Assembly: GCF_021728395.1 (NCBI RefSeq)
Contig: NZ_JAKKCM010000003.1
Location: 124,001-188,000 of the forward strand
DNA length: 64,000 bases
Reading direction: 5' to 3'
Source: Vibrio sp. J1-1
GTDB taxonomy: Bacteria > Pseudomonadota > Gammaproteobacteria > Enterobacterales > Vibrionaceae
In this document: positions 29,543-38,477 of the stretch, piece after piece
Layout: every line of letters starts with the position of its first letter
Numbering within the stretch: the stretch's first letter is position 1
The notes under the pieces: generated by a model
What the model saw: the letters and a program-made list of their open reading frames with translations, nothing else
Databases searched by the model: none
What the model was told of the DNA's origin: nothing
Program-made: the position numbers and the translations under genes

Positions 29543-30901
29543 TCACAGACGAGTAAAATCATTAAATAGCGCTAACGCCATGAGCGAGAAGATGATCGCA
29601 CCACCAATTCGGTATCCCATTTCCTGTATTCTTTCTGGAACTGGGCGTCGAATAACCGCTTCAATTGCAAAAAACAACAAATGACCGCCATCCAACATTG
29701 GTAAAGGCACGAGGTTAATAATACCTAGGTTAACACTAATTAGAGCGAGAAAACCTAAAAAATAGACCAGACCATAGTCTGCCGTCGCCCCAGCCCCTTT
29801 CGCAATCGAAATAGGGCCACTCAGATTATTCAGGCCAACGTCGCCTACAATCAGTTTCTTAAGCATGCTGACTGTCAGTCCGACAACTTGACCCGTTTTA
29901 TCAATCGCTTTGCCAATTGATTCGAATACACCAAACTGTAAATCGAAGCGATAACTTTCGGGCCATTCTGCGACTTCAGGGGCGATGCCCGCGAAGCCAA
30001 TGACTTCTTTGTTAGCCAGCTCACGACTGCCCGGGGTCAACGTTAACGACTGATGATAACCGTCACGTAGAACAGTCAACTCGATTGGTGTATTAGGGTT
30101 AGAGCGAACTGCCTCTACCACATCATCCCAAACGGTAACCGTTTTACCAGCAATCGAAACGATTTCGTCTCCTGGCATTACACCAGCTTTCTCAGCAGCA
30201 CCACCCTCTGTAACTTGCTGAATCGTTGTATAAATTTCCGGCGTATACGGTTCAAAACCTAGAGAGCGCATCGCAGACTCTGTTTCCGGATCAAATTTCC
30301 AATCACGAAGGTCGAGCGTTTTTGTCACCTCAGAGCCGATTTCACCGTTTGATTGCACGGTTACCGTCATCAAATCATCACCAATGTGAGAAATCAATCC
30401 CATATTGACTGATTCCCAGTCCGGAGTTTTGATACCAGAGATTGCTTTTAGTTCCATCCCAGATTCAATTCCTGCCTCAGCAACAATTGAATTGGGCGTA
30501 ACATCACCCACTACAGGCTTAACCGCTGGCACACCTATGAGAAAGACCAGCCAATAAGCAAAGATAGCAAATAAGAAGTTAAAGATGGGACCAGCAGCGA
30601 CAATTGAGGTGCGCTTCCAAAGCGGCTTTTGATCAAAAGCTAAGTGCTTTTCATGTTGGGGAACGTCATCAACACGGCTATCCACCATTTTGACATAGCC
30701 GCCAAGAGGGATCATAGCGATACTATATTCGGTTCCGTCTTTGCCCATCTTTTTCCAGATTGACTTACCAAAACCGATTGAGAACTTTTCAACTTTAACG
30801 CCGCAACGACGGGCAACCCAAAAGTGACCAAACTCGTGCACAGCCACAAGAATGCCAAGTGCAACGATAAAAGAAACGAGATTCCACAAAATACCAGTCA
30901 T
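29543..30901 (-). CDS. rseP: Site-2 intramembrane zinc metalloprotease RseP
   Basis: Cleaves RseA within the membrane to release sigma-E, and clears signal-peptide remnants. 452 residues from the ATG at 30901. HEFGH at residues 22-26 supplies His22, Glu23 and His26 for zinc; the third ligand is in the LVPLPMLDGGHLL motif near the C-terminus. Two periplasmic PDZ domains fall at about 120-200 and 210-300. Four membrane segments are visible. Its start overlaps the dxr stop by one base (TAATG), which implies translational coupling and sets the start. Confidence 0.96.
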   Translation of the reverse strand: MTGILWNLVSFIVALGILVAVHEFGHFWVARRCGVKVEKFSIGFGKSIWKKMGKDGTEYSIAMIPLGGYVKMVDSRVDDVPQHEKHLAFDQKPLWKRTSIVAAGPIFNFLFAIFAYWLVFLIGVPAVKPVVGDVTPNSIVAEAGIESGMELKAISGIKTPDWESVNMGLISHIGDDLMTVTVQSNGEIGSEVTKTLDLRDWKFDPETESAMRSLGFEPYTPEIYTTIQQVTEGGAAEKAGVMPGDEIVSIAGKTVTVWDDVVEAVRSNPNTPIELTVLRDGYHQSLTLTPGSRELANKEVIGFAGIAPEVAEWPESYRFDLQFGVFESIGKAIDKTGQVVGLTVSMLKKLIVGDVGLNNLSGPISIAKGAGATADYGLVYFLGFLALISVNLGIINLVPLPMLDGGHLLFFAIEAVIRRPVPERIQEMGYRIGGAIIFSLMALALFNDFTRL

Positions 30902-32106
30902 TAGCCACGCTCGCATATCAATTCAAGGGCGATAGTTCTCGCCATTCTATCTAGCTCTAACAAGCTTTCCAAGCTATTCACATTCTCAGCTTTGCAGCTT
31001 GCACTGATTTTATTCAAAACAGATGCATTGATGCGAGCTATGTCAGTAAAACCAAGGCGATTATTTAGAAATGCATCAACAGCCACTTCATTCGCAGCAT
31101 TCAGTGCAGTCGTCGCATGTTGACCTTCGTAACAAGCATCAATCGCCAGTTTCAAACATGGGTATCGTGCAAAATCAGGTTGCAAGAACGTCAGTTCTCC
31201 AACCTGTGTGAAGTCCAGCGGTTTAACTCCAGCATTAACTCGAGATGGGTAAGACATGGTAAGTGCAATTGGCGTTGCCATATCAGGCTCGCCCATTTGA
31301 GCCAAAACTGAGCCATCACGATACTGCACCATGGAATGAATCACTGACTGCGGATGAATAATCACTTTAAGCTGCTCGCGTGCCGCGTTAAATAGCCACT
31401 TCGCTTCGATGTACTCCAAACCTTTGTTCATCATTGTCGCAGAGTCAACCGAGATTTTTGGCCCCATAGACCAATTTGGGTGTGCAATCGCCTGTGCTGG
31501 CGTGACTTTTTCTAACTCAGCAATATCGGTGTAACGGAATGGCCCACCAGATCCTGTCAGTAAAATATGAGAAATCCCATGCTCGTCTAGATTACATCGT
31601 CCTAAACTGGTTTGAATTTTTTCTGGTAAACACTGGAAAATAGCATTGTGCTCACTATCGACGGGAAGTAACTCTGCACCGTACTGCTCAACCGCATCAA
31701 TAAATAGCTGTCCTGACATGACCAACGCTTCTTTGTTTGCCAGTAACACTCGTTTACCTGCTTTTACCGCGGCCATCGTAGGCAATAAACCAGCAGCACC
31801 AACAATCGCCGCCATTACGCTATCAACTTCATCTAATGAAGCAACATGACAAAGAGCCTCAACACCACCAAGTACCTCTGTACGTGGTGCTAAAGAATAC
31901 AGTTCAGACTTCAGTGCAGCTGCCGCACACTGATCCGCCATTACTGCGTATTTAGGCTGCCATTTACGACAAAGTGCTACCATCTTTTCAACGTTAGTAC
32001 CTGCAGCCAGTGCTACGACAGAAAATAGCTCTGGATTCTGTTCGACCACTTTCAGTGTGCTTGCACCTATTGAACCTGTTGCACCAAGAATCGTTAACTT
32101 TTGCAT
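30901..32106 (-). CDS. dxr: 1-deoxy-D-xylulose 5-phosphate reductoisomerase
   Basis: Second enzyme of the MEP isoprenoid pathway: NADPH-dependent conversion of DXP to MEP, target of fosmidomycin. 401 residues (E. coli 398). The Rossmann motif [12 protein letters not shown] is at residues 6-17; substrate and metal ligands lie in [15 protein letters not shown] (near 150), GSGGPFR (near 187) and [21 protein letters not shown] (near 213-233). It feeds isopentenyl diphosphate to UppS, encoded two genes upstream. Confidence 0.97.
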   Translation of the reverse strand: MQKLTILGATGSIGASTLKVVEQNPELFSVVALAAGTNVEKMVALCRKWQPKYAVMADQCAAAALKSELYSLAPRTEVLGGVEALCHVASLDEVDSVMAAIVGAAGLLPTMAAVKAGKRVLLANKEALVMSGQLFIDAVEQYGAELLPVDSEHNAIFQCLPEKIQTSLGRCNLDEHGISHILLTGSGGPFRYTDIAELEKVTPAQAIAHPNWSMGPKISVDSATMMNKGLEYIEAKWLFNAAREQLKVIIHPQSVIHSMVQYRDGSVLAQMGEPDMATPIALTMSYPSRVNAGVKPLDFTQVGELTFLQPDFARYPCLKLAIDACYEGQHATTALNAANEVAVDAFLNNRLGFTDIARINASVLNKISASCKAENVNSLESLLELDRMARTIALELICERG

Positions 32107-32156
32107 GTTGTAAGACCGTTATAAAAACTCAGGAGCGTAAAGCCGCTCCCGATAAA

Positions 32157-32999
32157 TTAGAATACGTAGTAAAGAAGAGCAAAGACGGGAAATGCAGCGG
32201 TTAGGCTATCGATGCGATCAAGCACGCCGCCGTGACCTGGAATGATATTACTGCTGTCTTTAATGCCTGAGATGCGTTTGAACATACTTTCCACCAAATC
32301 ACCGAGCACGGAAATGACAACCGTGATAAGCGTAATGATGACCATATGAACTGAGCTCGTGAAGTGAATATCAAACCAGTCAGCAAATAACCAACCAACA
32401 AGCAGAGCGGCAATGATGCCTCCAATCAAGCCCTCAATGGTCTTATTGGGACTAACATTTGGAGCCATTTTGCGCTTACCCATACTTTTACCAGCAAAGT
32501 AAGCACCACTGTCTGCAGCCCATACCAAGAAACAAACGAAAAGAACGAGCTTTGCGCCGTGGTATGGATCTACCGTGATATCTGTCGCTCTCAGAATAAT
32601 GACGCTCCAAAGAAACGGAAGTAACGTCAGGAAACCAAAAAGATGCCTCAGAACAAGGCTACTCTGCCAAGTTTTTGTGGTTTTTGGGTAGGTAATAGCC
32701 ATTAAACTGGCAATAATCCACCATACAAATCCAAGACCAAGCATCACATAATGAGGCGTCGATAAGTGGTTGAGACTATTTGCCTCAGGAGAAATGTATA
32801 AAAAACTAAGTCCGGTGATAAATGCTGCCGGAATAAGGGCTGCAATTCGAGAGCGACTGCCTGTAAACTGGGTCCACTCCCAAAATCCTAACAAGGTTAT
32901 CGCTGTCAATGCGATGATAAAGCCCATCAGGGGTAACTTAAAAATGCCTAAAATAACCAGGGGAGCTAAAATTAGTGCCGTTATTATTCTCTGTTTCAA
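32157..32999 (-). CDS. cdsA: Phosphatidate cytidylyltransferase
   Basis: Makes CDP-diacylglycerol from phosphatidic acid and CTP at the inner membrane, the branch point for phospholipids. 280 residues, about eight membrane segments. The family signature occurs near the C-terminus: KRISGIKDSSNIIPGHGGVLDRIDSL (near residues 240-265). Preceded by MAPNVSPNKTIEG with the conserved Ser-Pro-x-Lys-Thr. Located between uppS and dxr, as in E. coli. Confidence 0.96.
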   Translation of the reverse strand: MKQRIITALILAPLVILGIFKLPLMGFIIALTAITLLGFWEWTQFTGSRSRIAALIPAAFITGLSFLYISPEANSLNHLSTPHYVMLGLGFVWWIIASLMAITYPKTTKTWQSSLVLRHLFGFLTLLPFLWSVIILRATDITVDPYHGAKLVLFVCFLVWAADSGAYFAGKSMGKRKMAPNVSPNKTIEGLIGGIIAALLVGWLFADWFDIHFTSSVHMVIITLITVVISVLGDLVESMFKRISGIKDSSNIIPGHGGVLDRIDSLTAAFPVFALLYYVF

Positions 33000-33011
33000 A
33001 CTAACTAGTCC

Positions 33012-33767
33012 TTATTGAGCTGCCATCAATGCCTTTACTTGTTCACCAGTGCAGCCAAAACGACGCTCTCGGTTGATAAACCAAGTTACCGCTTCTACTA
33101 AGCTGTCTTCATCGAATTCTGGCCAGTATTCTGGTGTAAAGTACATCTCAGCATATGCCATTTGCCACAACATGAAGTTGCTGATACGGCACTCACCACT
33201 GGTTCGGATAAGAAGATCCACCTCAGGTAAGTCAGCCATGGTCAAATGTTCGGTGATTAATTGCTCGTTTATATCCTCTACACGTATTTCACCATTACGT
33301 GCTTTTTGTGCTAAAGCTTTGGTTGCCTGTGTGATATCCCATTTGCCGCCATAATTTGCTGCAATGTTAATCACCATGCCGGTGTTTTCCGCCGTTAGTT
33401 TTTCTGCTTCGATAATCTTCTTTTGCAGACGCTCGCTAAATCGGCTTGTATCACCGATCACTCGCAACTGTAAGTTGTTCTTATGTAATTTTTTTACTTC
33501 ACTGGACAGAACTGAAATAAACAGTTCCATCAAAAGGCCAACTTCCTCCTCGGGACGACGCCAGTTTTCACTGCTGAAAGCAAATAACGTCATCGATTTT
33601 ATACCGAGCCGAGAAGCTGCCGCGACCGTCTTACGAACCGCACTCACGCCTTTCTTGTGGCCGAATACACGAGGTTTTCCTTTGGACTTAGCCCAACGAC
33701 CATTACCGTCCATTATGATGGCAATATGTTTAGGAAGGGAGTCAGAGAAGGCTTGAGAATTTTGCAT
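33012..33767 (-). CDS. uppS: Undecaprenyl diphosphate synthase
   Basis: Cis-prenyltransferase that extends farnesyl diphosphate to C55 undecaprenyl diphosphate, the lipid carrier for peptidoglycan and O-antigen. 251 residues. Catalytic Asp20 in [14 protein letters not shown]; later conserved stretches [13 protein letters not shown] (near 80), [12 protein letters not shown] and [23 protein letters not shown]. It is separated from frr by a terminator, so uppS-cdsA-dxr-rseP-bamA-skp-lpxD may form one transcription unit. Confidence 0.97.
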   Translation of the reverse strand: MQNSQAFSDSLPKHIAIIMDGNGRWAKSKGKPRVFGHKKGVSAVRKTVAAASRLGIKSMTLFAFSSENWRRPEEEVGLLMELFISVLSSEVKKLHKNNLQLRVIGDTSRFSERLQKKIIEAEKLTAENTGMVINIAANYGGKWDITQATKALAQKARNGEIRVEDINEQLITEHLTMADLPEVDLLIRTSGECRISNFMLWQMAYAEMYFTPEYWPEFDEDSLVEAVTWFINRERRFGCTGEQVKALMAAQ

Positions 33768-33805
33768 AAGGAGTTAATTGAATTCCATCAGTTGGACAGA
33801 CTAAC

Positions 33806-33840
33806 ATAAAAAAACGCTGAGCTGTGAGCACAGCGTTTTC
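33806..33840 (-). terminator. Rho-independent terminator of frr
   Basis: Stem AAAACGCTG...CAGCGTTTT followed by TTTTTATG on the minus strand, just after the frr stop. Confidence 0.85.
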
Positions 33841-33863
33841 CAACAGTGATGTAGGTGGGAGTA

Positions 33864-34421
33864 TTAAACTTCCATCAACTCTTTTTCTTTTGCAGCAAGA
33901 ACTTCGTCGATCTTCTTAACTGCAACGTCAGTCAGTTTTTGGATCTCGTCTTGTGCTTTACGATCTTCGTCTTCAGAGATTTCTTTGTCTTTTAGAAGCG
34001 CTTTAAGATCGTTGTTTGCGTCACGACGGATATTACGTACTGCAACACGACCACCTTCTGCTTCACCACGAACGATCTTAACAAGGTCCTTACGACGCTC
34101 TTCTGTTAGCGGTGGAAGTGGAACGCGAATGATAGTACCTGCAGACATTGGGTTTAGACCAAGGTCAGACATCATGATCGCTTTTTCAACTTTTTGAGTT
34201 AGCTCTTTGTCGAAAACGGTGATTGCTAGAGTACGAGCGTCTTCAGCTACAACGTTCGCTACTTGGTTTAGAGGAGTAGCAGCACCGTAGTACTCTACCG
34301 AGATACCAGAAAGTAGGCTTGGGTGTGCACGACCAGTACGAACTTTTGCAAGGTTGTTCTTTAGCGCTTCAACGCTTTTGTCCATGCGCTCTTGAGCGTC
34401 TTTTTTAATTTCGTTAATCAC
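33864..34421 (-). CDS. frr: Ribosome recycling factor
   Basis: Splits post-termination ribosomes with EF-G. 185 residues, the exact family length; a three-helix bundle with the signature [10 protein letters not shown] near residue 28 and [16 protein letters not shown] near 100. It follows pyrH, its partner in most bacteria. Confidence 0.97.
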   Translation of the reverse strand: MINEIKKDAQERMDKSVEALKNNLAKVRTGRAHPSLLSGISVEYYGAATPLNQVANVVAEDARTLAITVFDKELTQKVEKAIMMSDLGLNPMSAGTIIRVPLPPLTEERRKDLVKIVRGEAEGGRVAVRNIRRDANNDLKALLKDKEISEDEDRKAQDEIQKLTDVAVKKIDEVLAAKEKELMEV

Positions 34422-34483
34422 GGTTTCACCTTAAAAATATCATCTTTCCTGAAGAAAGCTTAAAAGGGTTGAGCAAAGCGAAA

Positions 34484-34510
34484 CACCATCCAACACCTCT
34501 TGGATGGTGT
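34484..34510 (-). terminator. Hairpin between pyrH and frr
   Basis: Stem CACCATCCA / TGGATGGTG followed on the minus strand by TTTCGCTTTG, a weak T-run. Possible partial terminator. Confidence 0.55.
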
Positions 34511-34516
34511 CTAGAA

Positions 34517-35251
34517 TTATGCGTCGCCAGAGTTGATCAGCGTGCCTTCTGCTTCACCCATCACCACGCGACGTAGTGCGCCTGGCTTGTTCATGTTAAA
34601 TACGCGGATAGGCATTTTGTGGTCACGAGCAAGTGTGAACGCAGCCAAATCCATTACTTTAAGCTCTTTATCCAGAACCTCTGCGTAAGTTAGCTTATCA
34701 TACAGCTCTGCGTCAGGGTTTGCTACTGGGTCAGCAGTAAATACACCATCAACTTTCGTTGCTTTTAGAACTATATCTGCTTCGATTTCAATACCGCGTA
34801 AACATGCAGCAGAGTCAGTAGTAAAGAATGGGTTACCCGTGCCCGCTGAGAAAATCACCACTCGACCACCGCGCAATTGGCTGATTGCGTCTGCCCAGTT
34901 GTAATCATCACATACACCGTTTAATGGAATCGCTGACATTACACGAGCATTTACATAAGCACGGTGAAGAGCGTCACGCATTGCCAAACCATTCATTACC
35001 GTTGCAAGCATACCCATGTGGTCACCCACAACACGGTTCATACCAGCAGCTGCCAGGCCTGCACCACGGAACAAGTTACCGCCACCGATAACTACACCCA
35101 CCTGAACACCTAGTTCAACCAGTTCTTTAACTTCTTGGGCCATGCGATCTAGGACCGCTGGATCAATGCCAAAACCGTCTTCACCTTGAAGAGCTTCACC
35201 ACTCAGTTTTAATAGAATACGTTGATACGCTGGTTTAGGGTTCGTAGTCAT
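34517..35251 (-). CDS. pyrH: Uridylate kinase
   Basis: Hexameric amino-acid-kinase-fold enzyme phosphorylating UMP to UDP, activated by GTP and inhibited by UTP. 244 residues. KLSGEALQG near the N-terminus is the ATP phosphate loop, [11 protein letters not shown] near 60 and [19 protein letters not shown] near 140 bind the substrates. It lies between tsf and frr. Confidence 0.97.
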   Translation of the reverse strand: MTTNPKPAYQRILLKLSGEALQGEDGFGIDPAVLDRMAQEVKELVELGVQVGVVIGGGNLFRGAGLAAAGMNRVVGDHMGMLATVMNGLAMRDALHRAYVNARVMSAIPLNGVCDDYNWADAISQLRGGRVVIFSAGTGNPFFTTDSAACLRGIEIEADIVLKATKVDGVFTADPVANPDAELYDKLTYAEVLDKELKVMDLAAFTLARDHKMPIRVFNMNKPGALRRVVMGEAEGTLINSGDA

Positions 35252-35347
35252 GGAGTTTACCTTCCAAAGAGAGTTGTTGATTAACAGTCATGAATAGACA
35301 CAAATACATTTATAGCTATTCATCACGGCTAATCGTCTACCGCTCAT

Positions 35348-35375
35348 AAAAAGACCGCAGCCTTGGCTACGGTCT
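35348..35375 (-). terminator. Rho-independent terminator of tsf
   Basis: Minus-strand stem AGACCGTAGCC / GGCTGCGGTCT followed by TTTTTATG. Confidence 0.85.
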
Positions 35376-35398
35376 AATCTTTATGCAGTCTCTAAGGA

Positions 35399-36244
35399 TT
35401 AACCTTTTTGAGCCGCAGCAACTTCTTCAGCGAAGCTCATTTCAGCTGCTTTCTCGATACCTTCACCTACTTCTAGGCGAACGAAAGTAGAAACTGAAGC
35501 GCCTTTTTCTTTCAGCATTTCGCCTACAGTTTTCTTAGGCTCCATGATGAATGCTTGACCAGTTAGAGAGATTTCGCCAGTGAATTTCTTCATGCGGCCG
35601 ATAACCATCTTCTCTGCGATCTCAGCAGGCTTGCCTTCGTTCATAGCGATTTCAACTTGAACTTCTTTCTCTTTAGCAACTACGTCAGCTGGTACGTCTT
35701 CTGGGTTAACGTACTCTGGCTTAGATGCTGCAACGTGCATTGCAACGTGCTTAAGAGTTTCTGCGTCGCCTTCACCAGCAACAACAACACCGATTTTCTC
35801 ACCGTGACGGTAAGAAGCGATTGCAGCACCTTCAACGTACTGTACACGACGGATGTTGATGTTCTCACCGATTTTAGCTACTAGAGCTACGCGAGTATCT
35901 TCGAATTGAGCTTGTAGTTCTTCAACTGAAGCTTTTGAAGCTAGAGCTGCAGTTGCAACGTCTTCTGCGAATGCAGTGAAGTTACCGTCTTTAGCAACGA
36001 AGTCAGTTTGGCAGTTAACTTCAAGAAGAACAGCAACGCCGTTTTCTTCTTTGATGATGATTGCGCCTTCAGCTGCAACGTTACCAGCTTTCTTAGCTGC
36101 TTTCGCTGCGCCTGATTTACGCATGTTTTCAATTGCTAGTTCGATGTCTGCGTTTGCTTCTACAAGCGCTTTCTTACATTCCATCATGCCAGCGCCTGTG
36201 CGCTCGCGAAGTTCTTTAACTAGAGCAGCAGTTACAGTTGCCAT
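35399..36244 (-). CDS. tsf: Elongation factor Ts
   Basis: Nucleotide exchange factor for EF-Tu. 281 residues from the ATG at 36244, which gives the family start [27 protein letters not shown]. The [10 protein letters not shown] motif near residue 80 contacts EF-Tu. A longer frame to 36295 runs into a hairpin and is not used. Codon choice is strongly biased, as in other highly expressed genes. Confidence 0.97.
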   Translation of the reverse strand: MATVTAALVKELRERTGAGMMECKKALVEANADIELAIENMRKSGAAKAAKKAGNVAAEGAIIIKEENGVAVLLEVNCQTDFVAKDGNFTAFAEDVATAALASKASVEELQAQFEDTRVALVAKIGENINIRRVQYVEGAAIASYRHGEKIGVVVAGEGDAETLKHVAMHVAASKPEYVNPEDVPADVVAKEKEVQVEIAMNEGKPAEIAEKMVIGRMKKFTGEISLTGQAFIMEPKKTVGEMLKEKGASVSTFVRLEVGEGIEKAAEMSFAEEVAAAQKG

Positions 36245-36275
36245 TCTGTATTCCTCGTTTGATTCGAAATAAGGT

Positions 36276-36306
36276 AAAAAACAGGGGCCGAACATTGTTG
36301 GCCCCC
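36276..36306 (-). terminator. Attenuator-like hairpin between rpsB and tsf
   Basis: Minus-strand stem GGGGCC-AACA / TGTT-C-GGCCCC (one bulge) followed by TGTTTTTTACC. It stands between two genes that are co-transcribed in relatives and could reduce tsf relative to rpsB. Confidence 0.75.
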
Positions 36307-36375
36307 ATTACTAACTATAACTTAGTTTATGCTACACAAAGGTTTCACATAGACCAAGTGTGACTAGAGCCGCTA

Positions 36376-37104
36376 TTATTCAGCTTCTACGAAACCGTCT
36401 TTTTCAGCAACTACAGCTACGTCTTTGTTACGACCTTCAGTTACTGCTGTACCAGCAGCGTTTAGGTATAGCTGTACTGCGCGGATCGCGTCGTCGTTAC
36501 CTGGGATAACGTAGTCAACGCCGTCTGGGTTAGAGTTAGTATCTACCACAGCGTATACTGGAATACCTAGGTTGTTAGCTTCTTTAATTGCGATGTGCTC
36601 GTGATCAGCGTCGATTACGAATAGAGCGTCTGGTAGGCCGCCCATGTCTTTGATACCACCAAGAGATTTCTCTAGCTTCTCCATTTCACGAGTACGCATT
36701 AGAGCTTCTTTCTTAGTTAGTTTGTCGAAAGTACCGTCTTGAGACTGAGCCTCTAGGTCTTTTAGACGCTTGATAGACTGACGAACCGTTTTGTAGTTAG
36801 TTAGCATGCCGCCCAACCAACGGTTGTTCACGTAGAACTGGTTGCTTGCGATAGCAGCTTCTTTAACAGCTTCAGATGCAGCGCGCTTAGTACCTACGAA
36901 TAGAACTTTACCTTTTTTCTCGCCAACTTTAGCTAGTTCAGCTAGAGCGTCGTTGAACATTGGTACAGTTTTTTCTAGGTTGATGATATGAACCTTGTTA
37001 CGAGCGCCAAAGATGAACGGCTTCATTTTTGGGTTCCAGTAACGAGTTTGGTGACCGAAGTGAACACCAGCTTTTAGCATATCGCGCATTGATACAGTTG
37101 CCAT
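36376..37104 (-). CDS. rpsB: Small ribosomal subunit protein S2
   Basis: 30S protein that binds late in assembly, next to S1. 242 residues from ATG 37104, preceded by AGAGGA. Signature segments: [19 protein letters not shown] near the N-terminus, FVGTKRAA and the [13 protein letters not shown] segment. Divergent from map, as in E. coli. The leader upstream is probably an S2 autoregulatory element. Confidence 0.97.
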   Translation of the reverse strand: MATVSMRDMLKAGVHFGHQTRYWNPKMKPFIFGARNKVHIINLEKTVPMFNDALAELAKVGEKKGKVLFVGTKRAASEAVKEAAIASNQFYVNNRWLGGMLTNYKTVRQSIKRLKDLEAQSQDGTFDKLTKKEALMRTREMEKLEKSLGGIKDMGGLPDALFVIDADHEHIAIKEANNLGIPVYAVVDTNSNPDGVDYVIPGNDDAIRAVQLYLNAAGTAVTEGRNKDVAVVAEKDGFVEAE

Positions 37105-37265
37105 TTTAAAATCCTCTATGGGGTTAGGCCTCCACATCCCCCATAACTCCGACCAAGCTTCTGCTCAGCACCCCGGAATATGTGACGGAATGTGTGTGAT
37201 TTAAAGATAAAAGTTTGTCGGATGAAACCAGCTTCGTTGCTTTAGCTTTCACTAAGCAAAGAGAA
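37105..37265 (-). promoter_or_regulatory. rpsB 5' leader, probable S2 autoregulatory element
   Basis: The leader of rpsB carries GC-rich segments rich in G-runs (GGGGTGCTGAGCAG, GGTCGGAG, TTATGGGGGATGTGGAGG) and complementary CCCCAT near the ribosome site, enough to fold around the start. In E. coli the rpsB-tsf operon is repressed by S2 through its long leader, and such leaders are conserved in gammaproteobacteria. The exact transcription start is not certain; a TATGATATAAAGCGCGCC stretch at about 37280-37297 on the minus strand could be a -10 region with a GC discriminator. Confidence 0.55.
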
Positions 37266-37499
37266 CAGACCTCTATTCCGGCGCGCTTTATATCATATTT
37301 TAGCTCAAGATGGCTAGTAAAAATTGTTTCTTATACTTTTCATTTTAGGCAGGATGCTTCCCGACTCAGCCTTAACTCTCTTACTACACTTCAAGTAAGA
37401 ATGACTCATATTCTTAACTGGCTTGGGTTCATCGCCCGATGTCTGTTAGAATGCGGCCATTCGCACGTTTACGTGCTTAGGAATAAGTAGAGAAAGCCA
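37105..37499. other. Divergent intergenic region rpsB/map
   Basis: 395 bp containing the rpsB leader on the minus strand and the promoter and ribosome site (AGAGAAAG) of map on the plus strand. No further coding sequence is visible. Confidence 0.6.
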
Positions 37500-38378
37500 A
37501 TGTCAATCAAGATTAAAACTGCTGAAGAAATCGAACGCATGCGCATTGCGGGCAAGCTTGCCGCAGACGTTCTGGAGATGATCGAACCGTACATCAAGGT
37601 CGGCGTGACGACAGAAGAACTCAACAAAATTTGTCATGAATACGCACTAGAAAAAGGCGCGTACTCGGCACCGCTTGATTACCATGGATTCCCTAAATCG
37701 ATTTGTACCTCTATCAACCATATCGTCTGTCACGGCATTCCAGCCGAGAAAGATGAGATTGGCAGTAACGGCCAACTAAAACCAGCGGTACTAAAAGACG
37801 GCGACATTATTAACGTCGATATTACCGTCATCGTCCCTAACGATGAAAACGCAGACCTGAGCGTTCGTCCTCAAGGTTACCACGGTGACACCTCGAAGAT
37901 GTTCCTAGTTGGTGAAGTATCGCCTGCTAATAAACGTCTTTGCATGGTAACTCAAGAAGCGCTTTACATTGGCATGCGCCAGGTAAAACCAGGAGCTACG
38001 GTTGGTGACATTGGTACGGCTATTGAAAAGTACATTAAAGAAAACAATAAGAACAACCCTCGCAACAAGTTCTCTATTGTGAAGGATTTCTGTGGTCACG
38101 GCATTGGTGATGAGTTCCATGAAGAGCCACAAGTGGTTCACTACAAGAACAAAGATCGTCGTGTCCTAAAAGAAGGTATGTGTTTCACTATCGAGCCAAT
38201 GATTAACGCAGGTAAGTTTGGTTGCAGTGTCGATGCACAAGATGACTGGACGGTATACACAGGTGATGGCAAAAATTCAGCTCAGTATGAGCACACCATT
38301 GTGGTAACGAAAGATGGTTGTGAAGTCCTGACTCTTCGCAGCGACGATACCATTCCTCGCCTGATGAAAAACGCGTAA
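37500..38378 (+). CDS. map: Type I methionine aminopeptidase
   Basis: Removes the initiator Met from nascent proteins at the ribosome exit; dinuclear metal enzyme. 292 residues, longer than E. coli Map (264), mainly through an insertion before the metal site (about residues 75-125, between GIPAEKDEIG and GYHGDTSKMF). Metal ligands: Asp in INVDITV, Asp in GDTSKMFLVG, His in CGHGIGDEFHEEP, Glu in FTIEPMI and Glu in QYEHTIVVT. The N-terminus has AGAGAAAG upstream of ATG. Confidence 0.95.
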   Translation: MSIKIKTAEEIERMRIAGKLAADVLEMIEPYIKVGVTTEELNKICHEYALEKGAYSAPLDYHGFPKSICTSINHIVCHGIPAEKDEIGSNGQLKPAVLKDGDIINVDITVIVPNDENADLSVRPQGYHGDTSKMFLVGEVSPANKRLCMVTQEALYIGMRQVKPGATVGDIGTAIEKYIKENNKNNPRNKFSIVKDFCGHGIGDEFHEEPQVVHYKNKDRRVLKEGMCFTIEPMINAGKFGCSVDAQDDWTVYTGDGKNSAQYEHTIVVTKDGCEVLTLRSDDTIPRLMKNA

Positions 38379-38393
38379 TAATTTCAATCAATG

Positions 38394-38424
38394 ATATCCC
38401 CGCTCAAGCGGGGATATTTTTTAT
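38394..38424 (+). terminator. Rho-independent terminator of map
   Basis: Stem ATATCCCCGC / GCGGGGATAT with loop TCAA, followed by TTTTTTA. Confidence 0.9.
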
Positions 38425-38477
38425 CTGCATCAAATTTGTTAGATTGCTAATAGTTTTAGCTTGCACGGATAGCAAAT

